Shown piece after piece: positions 31,688 through 42,153 of a stretch of DNA of 64,000 bases (positions are counted from its first letter, which is position 1; each line of letters begins with the position of its first letter). The notes below the pieces were generated by a model that was given only the letters and a program-made list of their open reading frames with translations, was not told the origin of the DNA and searched no databases. Position numbers and translations under genes: made by a program. Where the stretch lies: positions 14,455,337 to 14,519,336 of the forward strand of contig NC_087080.1 in assembly GCF_026151205.1 (NCBI RefSeq), written 5' to 3'. The stretch comes from Bolinopsis microptera. Lineage: Eukaryota > Ctenophora > Tentaculata > Lobata > Bolinopsidae.

Positions 31688-31879
31688 ATGTCTAAGTCAT
31701 TTTATTTTAGTCGGCCTTATGCCACAGTGGGGGGAGCAAAATTAAAAATTATTTGCTCTTCGTGCCAGCCTCGTAGCTCTGCTAGATCGTGTCGTGTGAC
31801 AGGGTCTAAAAGAACTAGAGGTCCCACTGCCGCGGATCTGATCTGGCTGATGATCCTGGAGAGCGGTCATCTCCATTAA
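31688..31879 (+). CDS. Small ORF of unknown function (duplicated at 33961-34152)
   Basis: 63 codons, with two Cys (CSSCQ) and a basic middle (RSSARSCRVTGSKRTRG). It lies 190 bases after the orphan gene. No motif is recognised. Identical in both duplication copies, which says nothing about selection. Confidence 0.2.
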   Translation: MSKSFYFSRPYATVGGAKLKIICSSCQPRSSARSCRVTGSKRTRGPTAADLIWLMILESGHLH

Positions 31880-32352
31880 TTGTCTTTTTAATTAACCAAT
31901 GACATAATATTAGTATGTCAACCAGTCGCCATTTCATTTCAAAGTAATAGTATGTTATACTTCAAATCTTATAGAGCAAAAATTCTGATTCAGAAGAATC
32001 TTGTTTAATCTCGTCTCCATCAATCACTGCAACTAAACATGTAACAGGTTTAAATTCAAAATCTAAATTTTCCTTACCTATTATACTATATTATATATAC
32101 TCTTAGTCCATCAATAATAATAATACCCATCTCTTTATGCAGCTGCAAGTTATTTTGGAAGATCAAGATGCACAAATAAGAAAAACAGTGTCATTATAGG
32201 GTATTTCGTCCGGTCAGATAACATAAAACTAAAAGTTCACTAACAATGAAGGGAAACAATACTATTACTAAATAAGGCAAGGGAAGAAAATCAATCGACC
32301 ATGCGGATTAGAATCATTTTGTTTGCATGATTGATGACATTGTTATTAATTA

Positions 32353-32469
32353 TTCTCCTGTTTCTTTTGTAATCAAGCGATCATAAATATCAAAACAAGA
32401 ACGCGGGGTAAGTCCGAACTTCTTCTTGAATCTTGAGATCACCCGGGCCTGTAGTTTTGAAGCCATCGG
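32353..32469 (-). CDS. Possible 37-residue small ORF
   Basis: Reads MASKLQARVISRFKKKFG then LTPRSCFDIYDRLITKETGE and stops. Composition is protein-like and basic. It lies 3' of the SLC31 exon on the same strand, so it may only be UTR. Repeated in the second duplication copy. Confidence 0.2.
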
Positions 32470-32741
32470 TCACTGAAGCGGAATGCTTTGAGGTGTTCTG
32501 ACTTCTTCTGCTCTTGGGGTCAACGTCTGGAGCGCAGTGCAAGGTTTATCTGGATACCAATAACGGTTGCCCTGCTAATCTAGTATCGCTACAAATCTAA
32601 ACCCGTGCGATAGTAGTCGACAGTCTTGTCAGTATCTTTGTGATTTTCATCAGTCTTATCACTTATGTTGTGAGCTTCTTGACGTTAACTTCTTCATTGA
32701 TCATGAGATATATTTTACGCATTCATAACATTTAATATCGG

Positions 32742-32934
32742 TCAGTGTTGTCCAGCGTAAACTCTTGACGACCCGAAAAAGAAATATCCTAAAGCGACTC
32801 CTAATAAAGTTGCTATGCAGAAGTACACGTTATACGACATAAATATCACCATTATTATTAATATGAACATGATGAACATTTCCAGAGTGTAGATTACCGT
32901 CAAAACACTGTGTACACACAACTTCTCGAAGCAG
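32742..32934 (-). CDS. SLC31/Ctr-type copper transporter, last exon (copy 1)
   Basis: Minus-strand exon after ggattttatttcag, open to the TGA at 32742-32744. It encodes a hydrophobic segment and then MVIFMSYNVYFCIATLLG and VALGYFFFG, ending VYAGQH. This holds the Ctr signature: M-x3-M in TM2, closely followed by the SYN-x5-A stretch and the G-x3-G of TM3 with YFFF. Ctr proteins are trimeric plasma-membrane Cu(I) channels. Only TM2 and TM3 are here. The N-terminal methionine-rich domain and TM1 were not found upstream in either copy, where retroelement DNA begins. The acceptor leaves a phase 2 join. Confidence 0.78.
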
Positions 32935-33164
32935 CTGAAATAAAATCCATTTCATGAAATAGGTATAGATAGAAAAAATGGCAGAAAAGGGAGAACTGCA
33001 AACGGTAAATAATTTGTTGTACTCTATTGTACTTCCTTGCTTCCTTGAAACTTCATAGAAACTTACCAATACCATATATCAAAGCGCTGAGCGCATGTGT
33101 ATCCAAATTTCGGGACACACCTTATATATGTACAACGTGAGTCTCGTGAGTCAACAGATTATCC

Positions 33165-33770
33165 ATGTTGACCCTGCTTCCAACAAATCCAATCCAGTCA
33201 ATTATTGCAAACAGTTTTACGTTTCCGCGGAACATGGAACGTTCTATATCTTGTCAGCTCATGCATCATCTACACAGCTCTACAGTCAATTTTGACACAC
33301 ACAAGATCGCTGACAACGGTCGAGGTGTGTTTTGGATTGAAGAAATAAACGAGGTTGAAGGCTTAACTTCATTTATTCTTCCTGGGAGTATCGAGGATGA
33401 GCCGGATGAGAACGATTGGAGTGATTCCTTCAATTACACCGAAGAGACCAAAGTTGAACAGTCCTTCAACTTACTTCCTAACGGGAAGCGAAAGAAAAGT
33501 GTTCGGACTAAAGTAAAGAACATGTTTAGGAATAAATCTTACCGTCGACGAGCAGCGTATGCACTCGACAGTAAATCGACATCACTCGGTGATGGGCTTG
33601 CTGCATCCTTGGATAAATTGAAGGTGGTCATGAAGAACTCTATTGAACGTCTCCGACGATCAGATCCGTCATGGCGTCGTGGACCCTGGACAAACTTTGA
33701 CGACGTGTTCAGTCATGGAGGGAACAACTTTATTCCTTTCATGAATCTAACTCCTGCCACTCGATGGTAA
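33165..33770 (+). CDS. Chimeric orphan-gene copy with replaced N-terminus
   Basis: From 33289 on it equals the orphan gene from Asn46 to the stop. The first 44 residues of the intact copy are missing. By chance the frame stays open upstream to a Met at 33165, giving a new 41-residue leader (MLTLLPTNPIQSI...) drawn from DNA that lies 3' of the gene in copy 1. It probably lacks the original promoter and may be a pseudogene. Confidence 0.5.
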   Translation: MLTLLPTNPIQSIIANSFTFPRNMERSISCQLMHHLHSSTVNFDTHKIADNGRGVFWIEEINEVEGLTSFILPGSIEDEPDENDWSDSFNYTEETKVEQSFNLLPNGKRKKSVRTKVKNMFRNKSYRRRAAYALDSKSTSLGDGLAASLDKLKVVMKNSIERLRRSDPSWRRGPWTNFDDVFSHGGNNFIPFMNLTPATRW

Positions 33771-35558
33771 AGAAGATAACGAGGAATAAAAGATAAGGAC
33801 TAAAGATCACGGAAATGGACTGAAATGAGAAACGGAACCTGAAACCACTATACATGTGCTTTTACAACCACATACCGGATTTTACAACTTCAATACCGAT
33901 TTTACAACTACAAATCGGATTTTAGAAAACCTTTTAAAGACTTAAGCAACCACAACATAGATGTCTAAGTCATTTTATTTTAGTCGGCCTTATGCCACAG
34001 TGGGGGGAGCAAAATTAAAAATTATTTGCTCTTCGTGCCAGCCTCGTAGCTCTGCTAGATCGTGTCGTGTGACAGGGTCTAAAAGAACTAGAGGTCCCAC
34101 TGCCGCGGATCTGATCTGGCTGATGATCCTGGAGAGCGGTCATCTCCATTAATTGTCTTTTTAATTAACCAATGACATAATATTAGTATGTCAACCAGTC
34201 GCCATTTCATTTCAAAGTAATAGTATGTTATACTTCAAATCTTATAGAGCAAAAATTCTGATTCAGAAGAATCTTGTTTAATCTCGTCTCCATCAATCAC
34301 TGCAACTAAACATGTAACAGGTTTAAATTCAAAATCTAAATTTTCCTTACCTATTATACTATATTATATATACTCTTAGTCCATCAATAATAATAATACC
34401 CATCTCTTTATGCAGCTGCAAGTTATTTTGGAAGATCAAGATGCACAAATAAGAAAAACAGTGTCATTATAGGGTATTTCGTCCGGTCAGATAACATAAA
34501 ACTAAAAGTTCACTAACAATGAAGGGAAACAATACTATTACTAAATAAGGCAAGGGAAGAAAATCAATCGACCATGCGGATTAGAATCATTTTGTTTGCA
34601 TGATTGATGACATTGTTATTAATTATTCTCCTGTTTCTTTTGTAATCAAGCGATCATAAATATCAAAACAAGAACGCGGGGTAAGTCCGAACTTCTTCTT
34701 GAATCTTGAGATCACCCGGGCCTGTAGTTTTGAAGCCATCGGTCACTGAAGCGGAATGCTTTGAGGTGTTCTGACTTCTTCTGCTCTTGGGGTCAACGTC
34801 TGGAGCGCAGTGCAAGGTTTATCTGGATACCAATAACGGTTGCCCTGCTAATCTAGTATCGCTACAAATCTAAACCCGTGCGATAGTAGTCGACAGTCTT
34901 GTCAGTATCTTTGTGATTTTCATCAGTCTTATCACTTATGTTGTGAGCTTCTTGACGTTAACTTCTTCATTGATCATGAGATATATTTTACGCATTCATA
35001 ACATTTAATATCGGTCAGTGTTGTCCAGCGTAAACTCTTGACGACCCGAAAAAGAAATATCCTAAAGCGACTCCTAATAAAGTTGCTATGCAGAAGTACA
35101 CGTTATACGACATAAATATCACCATTATTATTAATATGAACATGATGAACATTTCCAGAGTGTAGATTACCGTCAAAACACTGTGTACACACAACTTCTC
35201 GAAGCAGCTGAAATAAAATCCATTTCATGAAATAGGTATAGATAGAAAAAATGGCAGAAAAGGGAGAACTGCAAACGGTAAATAATTTGTTGTACTCTAT
35301 TGTACTTCCTTGCTTCCTTGAAACTTCATAGAAACTTACCAATACCATATATCAAAGCGCTGAGCGCATGTGTATCCAAATTTCGGGACACACCTTATAT
35401 GTACAACGTGAGTCTCGTGAGTCAACAGATTATCCATGTTGACCCTGCTTCCAACAAATCCAATCCAGTCAATTATTGCAAACAGTTTTACGTTTCCGCG
35501 GAACATGGAACGTTCTATATCTTGTCAGCTCATGCATCATCTACACAGCTCTACAGTC
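33285..35558. repeat. 2.27-kb tandem duplication, copy 2
   Basis: Near-identical to 31012-33284. Its left edge fuses a non-coding sequence to codon 45-46 of the orphan gene. Its right edge meets an RTE-like endonuclease fragment. Confidence 0.95.
35015..35207 (-). CDS. SLC31/Ctr-type copper transporter, last exon (copy 2)
   Basis: Identical to 32742-32934. If the transporter's other exons lie at higher coordinates, this copy is the proximal one and would be spliced first, leaving copy 1 as a spare terminal exon. Confidence 0.72.
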
Positions 35559-35827
35559 TACCAACTTAGTCAAAACATTGATCAGTACAGATTGGATCTT
35601 TTGGGGATCACCGAGACTCACATGCCTGGATCTGGCACCACTCTATACTGGACAATGGCAGTCTACTCATCCATTCCGGTAGAGTCGACGGGATCAAGAG
35701 ACAGGGAGTCGGTCTCAATCTTTCAAAACGAATCAGAAACTCCCTGATATCGTTCACTCCCACATCGGAGCGGGTTTTAACTGCTAGGCTTCAAAGTAAG
35801 CAAATCAACATCTTTGTTGTTGTGGCC
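35559..35827 (+). pseudogene. RTE-like LINE endonuclease fragment
   Basis: Reads YRLDLLGITETHMPGSGT, then after a frameshift near 35640 LDNGSLLIHSGRVDGIKRQ and NIFVVVAY. These are the first blocks of the APE endonuclease of RTE-type LINEs. It is cut at the left by the duplication edge and at the right by a MITE. Confidence 0.75.
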
Positions 35828-35829
35828 TA

Positions 35830-36279
35830 CCTTAGTTCCCAAAAATTTGTGTGCCATTATATTGAGCACAATTTATTTGAGCCCGAAAAATTTGGGCAGA
35901 AAATTCGAACTCATTTGGGCGACCGAAAATTTGGGCACAAATTCTTCGAAAAATGAACGATTTTCCACTAAAATTTCAGTTAAATATTTGCCTTAGTGCT
36001 TAGTTCATTATTATTCCTTATTATTCCAGTCATTTTGCTTTCAATCCTTTTTAATTGGTCAAGCCATGAATGACAGATTAGAAAACTAACATTTTAAATA
36101 TATACTCGGCGCGCGTCCTGGTAGGTTGTAAACCTACAATTTCAGGGCCAAATGCCAAAAGTTTGGTTAGCAAAAAATTTAGCAGACGGAAAAGATTTAT
36201 GCTATAAATTTGGTCTGCAAAAAATTTGGGCGAGAGGCCCGCTCAAATTTTTTGTCGCCCAAATTTTTGGGAATTAAGG
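35830..36279. mobile_element. 450-bp MITE with TA target duplication
   Basis: Ends CCTTAGTTCCCAAAAATTTG and, inverted, CCTTAATTCCCAAAAATTTG, each next to TA. Further inverted aaatttgggc words lie inside. TA duplication and such ends fit a Tc1/mariner-related non-autonomous element. No transposase is present. Confidence 0.75.
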
Positions 36280-36285
36280 TATTAC

Positions 36286-37114
36286 ATATTAGACATATCA
36301 TTGGCTGCCATCTCAAGAAATTCAGCACGTGAGTACCTTGTGAGTTAAACGAGGGATCCTTATTGGATGCGTACACCAGGAAGCATGATCTGAGTAAGTT
36401 TGTGCTGTGTTAGTACTTTGGGAACATCCCTTTTTTTAATCGGTAATTTGTACAAGAATTTTATAGTATCATAATGCATCCGATTACGGCTTTTATTTTC
36501 TCAGCACCTTATGTCCAAACTTTCAACAAATTAAATTGCTTTACAATGATTTGTATTTACATTATTTTCACAAAATTGTAATGTTCGTAAAAGTTAAAAC
36601 TAATAGTTTTCTGATATAAATGGGCACCTGACCCGGATTCAGGCGCCATTCTTGATTTGGTATTTATTTGCAGATGATAATGATCAGCTTATCACGCTCG
36701 TTGTGATAAATTGATACAGTCACGCCCACAATATCAGGACATCCGTCATTCACCAGTTTTGAGCCCTTAAATTTTTTTCCACAATACGCTTAGGTCTATT
36801 AGTATTATTAGAGTGAATGGGCATAAATGACGTTTATAGAATCATCAGCAAACGGTAAAATTTGTTATATTATTCCTTAGAATGGGTACGATATCAGTTT
36901 CTTTATTGATAGCTACAGTGTTGACTGCGCTCTCGATTACCACTACTGAATGACGTTTATAGAATCATCAGCAAACGGTAAAATTTGTTATATTATTCCT
37001 TAGAATGGGTACGATATCAGTTTCTTTATTGATAGCTACAGTGTTGACTGCGCTCTCGATTACCACTACTGAAGGTATGTTTTAACTTAGATATACAATT
37101 TTAAAGTTTAAGGT
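36286..37114 (+). repeat. Duplicated promoter and exon 1 of the secreted CCP-like gene, upstream copy
   Basis: Aligns directly with 38781-39491 (offset about 2.5 kb) with scattered differences. It carries the upstream flank and a signal-peptide exon. It contains an extra 123 bp from an internal tandem duplication (36828-36950 and 36951-37073). Confidence 0.88.
36882..37074 (+). CDS. Extra signal-peptide exon copies (two in tandem)
   Basis: Two copies of an exon encoding MGTISVSLLIATVLTALS start at 36882 and 37005. The first runs straight into a TGA created by the 123-bp duplication. The second ends with an intact donor (gaag|gtatgt). No downstream exon of its own lies before 39381, so splicing would have to reach the exons at 39601 onward. 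Confidence 0.55.
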
Positions 37115-38780
37115 TTTACACAAATGGATAATCGTATTGTATTCACATCGTATCATGACAGTAAAAGATCAGTAAAAGATCCCTAAATATCTGATAGGAC
37201 TCCCATTGCGTGTAGTATAAGTAAGTGACACGTTTCTACTTCTGCCTAGCTATATCTTAAAAAGCTGTACTGTGCGGCAGCCCAAGCTAAGATCCTTCCT
37301 TTAGTTTCCTTGTTTGAGGGGCACCTGCTATCAATATCATATGGAGGTTGTGTCTGCATCTGTGTAGCTGTAAACGTCTAATAGGGTCTCTTTAACGTGC
37401 AGGGATTATAACTGAACTACATATATCCCTTATACAGTAGCACCCCGAGCCTAAAGATTTATTTATGTTTTGGAAGGAGGGTCGCTGGTCACTCGTCTCA
37501 AAGTATGAGCCTACGATCTAAAATAATCTACAACCCTTGCTTCTACCGAATAATGACCTTTGGCTTTACCAAAAACCTGCGCCCTGCAAATGCAGTTCAT
37601 CCATTCAGTTGTCTGTAACTTAGTCCACCAGCACGATTCTTGCTGAGGGAGTTGTTTAAAACGCGCTGCTTCTTGTAGGTACGTGTCGGTATAAGTCTAA
37701 CATTAGCTCAGTGGCTCACGATCTATTAAGGAGTTAGGATTTTGTCTACTGTCTAGCACACGCAAGCAATATATTGTCGCTTACAAAGGAGTTTTACACG
37801 ATTGCACGAGGCTGTCCACCACTTTAGGACATTTTCGGAGTACCGCGTTTCGTCCTCCACCGTAGTTTTCACCCCCGTGTTGTTCAATAATCAGAAGAGG
37901 AAGGAAATTATAATTATATCCACGAATTTTGAAAATTAGTCCGATTCCGTTCCCGAACTTGTCTGGGTATTTAAAGTATTACCGGCTGTTTTCCTCGTTT
38001 AATAAATCTACTGCTTTACAGAGTTTGGAAAGGAGCGGACTTGTACGGTAATATTTTAGTCATTATTATGGTAGCTGCCTCTTATTCTACCTTACGATCA
38101 TTTACTATTTCTCAAAAAATCGAAAAGTGGTCATTCGTGTAAATAGAAAACAATTTTCTTGTCCAATTATTCCCATTTTTTTGACTAACGACACGAGTTT
38201 TAGTTACGTATAATTATTAATTACGGCAACAAGGAGAGAAAATTGTCGATTACCCACCTTTATCCAAATATAAGAGGCTCAAAAAACTACCTTATTGGAC
38301 TTTATTTCAACGGCCATCAAAAGGACGCTTGAGGCCCAATCACCTCCGAAACAATTGATTTTAATCAAGTAGTTGGTAAAATCACTAATTTTCCCATTAA
38401 TTTACATTCTCAATTTTGAAACGTTAACTTAACATCTTCTTTATTTTCACTACTGGACACTATAGAATATAGAATATAGAATATAGATTTATATATCGTG
38501 CGGACTAAGCCCTAATTCGTTGTCCTCTGCTTTCTTAACTTTTAAACAGTGTTTTTAAGAGATTATATTTATATCTGGTGGTGAAGATCATCGCAATAAT
38601 ATAATGTTTGTACCTGGGCTGCGCAGTTAATTCTGTAGCTTTCTTTATCATTAACTCTCATTATACTCCCATGACCCCGGCAAACAAAAACATTAGTGCG
38701 CTCTCTGACGTTAAACCAGGCAACAATAACATTAGCTTATAGTTGAACTCTCAATCTCAAAGTGAGTGTCACGGGTTGAA
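37115..38780. other. Interval between duplicated first exons
   Basis: No exon was recognised. 37139-37265 resembles 41723-41875 (dispersed repeat). The rest is AT-rich. Confidence 0.45.
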
Positions 38781-39380
38781 ATATTAGACATATCATTGGC
38801 TGCCATCTCAAGACATTCAGCACGTGAGTACCTTGTGAATGTGACTTAAACGAGGGATTCTTATTGGATGCGTACACCAGGAAGCATGATCTGAGTAAGT
38901 TTGTGCTGTGTTAGTACTTTGGGAACATCCCTTTTTTTAATCGATAATTTGTACAAGAATTTTATAATATCATAATGCATCGGATTACGGCTTTTATTTT
39001 CTCAGCACCTTATGTCCAAACTTTCAACAAATTAAATTGCTTTACAATGATTTGTATTAACATTATTTTCACAAAATTGTAATGTTCGTAAAAGTTAAAA
39101 CTAATAGTTTTCTGATATAAATGGTCACCTGACCCGGATTCAGGCGCCATTTTTGATTTGGTATTTATTTGCAGATGATAATGATCAGCTTATCACGCTC
39201 GTTGTGATAAATTGATACAGTCACGCCCACAATATGAGGACATCCGTCATCCACCAGTTTTGAGCCCTTAAATTTGTATTCCACAATACGCTTAGGTCTA
39301 TTATTAGAGTGAATGGGTATAATGAATGACATTTTTTGAATCAACAGAAAACGATAAAATTTGATATACTATTCCTTAGA

Positions 39381-40402
39381 ATGGGTACGATATCAGTTTC
39401 TTTACTGATAGCTACAGTGTTGACTGCGCTTTCGATTACCACTACTGAAGGTATGTTTTAACTAAATATACAATTTTAAAGTTTAAGGTTGGCCGAAATT
39501 TTTAAAATTGTAATGCCTGACCGTGCAAGTGGAGCTAACTATATCTTTAAGGTGTCAATTATCTTCAAATAGGAAAAGTTACAACTCCACCTACTTTCAG
39601 GAATTCAGTACAGTGAGTGGATCCTAGTTCCTGAGGACAAAGGCACCCTTATAAACGAAATAGTGGAGGGTAAGAAGTTTCAGATGCAGACTGATAAGAA
39701 GATAGATGCAGGTAACGACATCAGATGGACGCTGGGAGAATTAGAAATAAACTGGTTTACGTTCTCAACAGGGTTGATAAATAGTAAATGGTGCAATGGT
39801 GGCTACACATTCAAAGGAGCTGAAGGGTTCTTCCAAAGAGCTGGTGTTCTGACCTTCCTGAAGACTACCACTCAGCTGCAAGTCTGGTTTGATGATGTCC
39901 TGGAGGTGACATGGGTCTATGAGGATAACAGTGAGACAAAAATGTGTACTATGAGGAAAACCTTGGCCGGCTTAAGATTTCATGGTTTCGATTCTAATAT
40001 TATCGATAAAGTATCCTCACACTACAGATATGGACTCGGTAATTTGTTTGCATTACTATCATAATTGTTGTAGCGTTTTGACCTCTACATTGATAAGATT
40101 CGATAAAATCACTTGCTATCTTTTGAACGAAAAATTTACTTTGAAGATTTCAATTCAATAAACCCGTCTCAAACTTTTCAATTTCGCTGAAGCAACACGT
40201 CCCACAGAAAGTGTACAATGCACTGGTCTGGATCCAGGCTGGAGTCAGCTCACAACAGAAGCAACATTCCCGGTAGAAGCAGGAACTGCAGTGCTGACAG
40301 TGTCATGTGAAAAAAGGTTCCTACTGAGAGGCAGCAACACTATCACCTGTATTGAGGGCACCACCTTCTCCAGTGCCACAACTCCTTCTTGTGTAGAATT
40401 AG
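39381..40402 (+). CDS. Secreted protein with novel domain plus CCP/sushi-like module, first three exons
   Basis: Exons 39381-39450, 39601-40038 and 40193-40402, all joined by phase 1 introns, the class typical of shuffled extracellular modules. Exon 1 is a signal peptide (MGTISVSLLIATVLTALS). Exon 2 (146 residues) is a Trp/Phe-rich, probably beta-sheet domain (YSEWILVPEDKG, WFTFSTGLINSKWCNGGY, LQVWFDDVLEVTWVYEDN) with no family recognised. Exon 3 is a 70-residue module with four Cys (VQCTGL, LTVSCEKRFLLRG, NTITCIEG, TPSCVEL), like a short CCP. The 3' end is open. One possible terminal exon follows tttcag at 44255 in matching phase, beyond a SINE and a LINE in the intron. Confidence 0.75.
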
Positions 40403-41911
40403 GTGAGTTTTCAGTACTGTAGATTATAATAATACATAGTTAATCTTTATGGAGCGCAGCGCAGATTGGTCAAATCAAACGGAACATATGCTATCAGACT
40501 TTCAACTGACTAAGGCAGGGTTAAGACAATCTCGACGCTAGCAACGATCCCCTTTTACATAGTTGTTATGCTGTATGCTACGTCATAATTTCAAAACTAG
40601 CTCACATTTACGCTCACGCTATGACTTATATTCATAACTTTGGTTGTGATTGGTATTTTTTGATGCGGTAAAAAGTATAAGTATCGTTTTGGGAATCCGA
40701 ATACTAACAACGCTGTCGCCATTGTTAAATAAATTCCATTATGTCTACTGTATAACAGAGCTGTATGATGAAGAGAAATTAAAACATAACTGATTTTTAA
40801 AATTTCCTCGAACAAAGCTTTCGACTAGCGGGTTTCTAGTTTATAATATTTAAAGACACAAAATTTGTAAAAAAATGTGTACAATTTGTACAAAATTTAT
40901 ACAAGGGGGGACCCTTGTGTTCGAGCTAGAAAATTATTTAAGATAATTTGTCTTCTAAAAGCACCTATTTGGTACTAAAAGATTCGTCTTACCGAGCTGA
41001 TTACGATCGAATCCTGTAAAAATTATTTCAAAAAAACTGATGCTTTTTGAATTATAGGCATTTTAAGCCTTAAATCTGCCTTTTTTGCCCTTTTTTACGA
41101 TGAATTTTACTAAGTCGTTTGAGGCCACATTGCATAGCTTAAAACTCAAATTTGAGAGAAATTCTACTCCAAAAAGTTTGATATGATCATTAGCTACACT
41201 CACAAGAATTTTTGAAGCGATATCTGCTGACCCGGGTGATTGGTGAAATGTACAACTTTAGAAGTGGGAAAAATTTCAATTTTTATTTTTTCGACCTTGT
41301 TTGGTCTGTAACTTCGTCATTTATCGTTTAATTATATAATCCTTTCAATGGCTTCTTGTACGGATTGTAAGTAATTTTCAGTAAAACAATCAGCCAAAAA
41401 ACTTTTAAAATGGCCGAACTATTTGTATTACAGTGACAGACTTCTCCAAATTTTAAAAAGTTTCGAAAAAGAAAAAAAAATTTTTCTCGATGAGGGAATG
41501 TTTTTAGAAAATTTTGAAGGTGTGCAATCTTATTCTTTTTTTCTATTTAACCATAATATGAAATAAAATCGATGTTCGGAGCAAAAACGTTTTTGGTGTA
41601 TCTCCCCTTAAGGTCTTTAGAAGTTTCACTTAACGAAGATATCTAAAAAAGGAGACCAAGAAGAATATTTGTACTTGTAGACACTCTTGAAGTTAAAATT
41701 TAGCCGATAAACTTCCAATTAGAAAAGCATATTTTATTCACAACGTATCATGATCAGTAAAATATCTCCCCTAAATATCTAATACGGGTAGCAAGTTTCA
41801 TTAATAAGATCTCACATTGCGTGATCATTGCGTGTGGTAAGTGACACGTTGCTACCTTTTGCCTATATCTCAAAATACTGAGGCACTCGATCAATTAATA
41901 GTATGTCAGTG
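40403..41911. other. Probable intron of the CCP-like gene
   Basis: AT-rich. No exon was found. It ends at a SINE. Confidence 0.4.
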
Positions 41912-42153
41912 TAATGGCTTAGTGGCACAGTTGGTTAATCCACCTGTCTACTGGCCCTGAAGCAGCGAAGGCTTAGATTTAAAAACTGAAGGGCATCTAG
42001 GTCACTCACCAAACCATGGTGTGAATGGCTCTGACAAGAGCTGCGAAAATGATACGAGTTCATTATGCTATTATGCTGCAGCGAAATCTGTACCATGAAA
42101 TGACCCGCACGCGCAACCTTGTCCGTACTGCCAAATAAAAGAAGAAAAAGAGA
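41912..42153 (+). mobile_element. tRNA-derived SINE
   Basis: The head (tggcttagtggcacagttgg) matches an RNA polymerase III A box (TRGC-x2-AG-x-GG). A weaker B box follows, then an unrelated body and an A-rich tail (aaataaaagaagaaaaagaga). It joins directly to the RTE-like RT fragment, perhaps because the LINE inserted in the tail. Confidence 0.6.

Larger units (their letters stand above)
31012..33284. repeat. 2.27-kb tandem duplication, copy 1
   Basis: 31012-33284 is repeated at 33285-35558, apart from a 2-bp (ta) difference near 33126. The unit holds most of the orphan gene, a 63-codon ORF and the SLC31-type last exon. The junction shows a 3-base overlap (gtc) between the two original edges. 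Confidence 0.95.
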
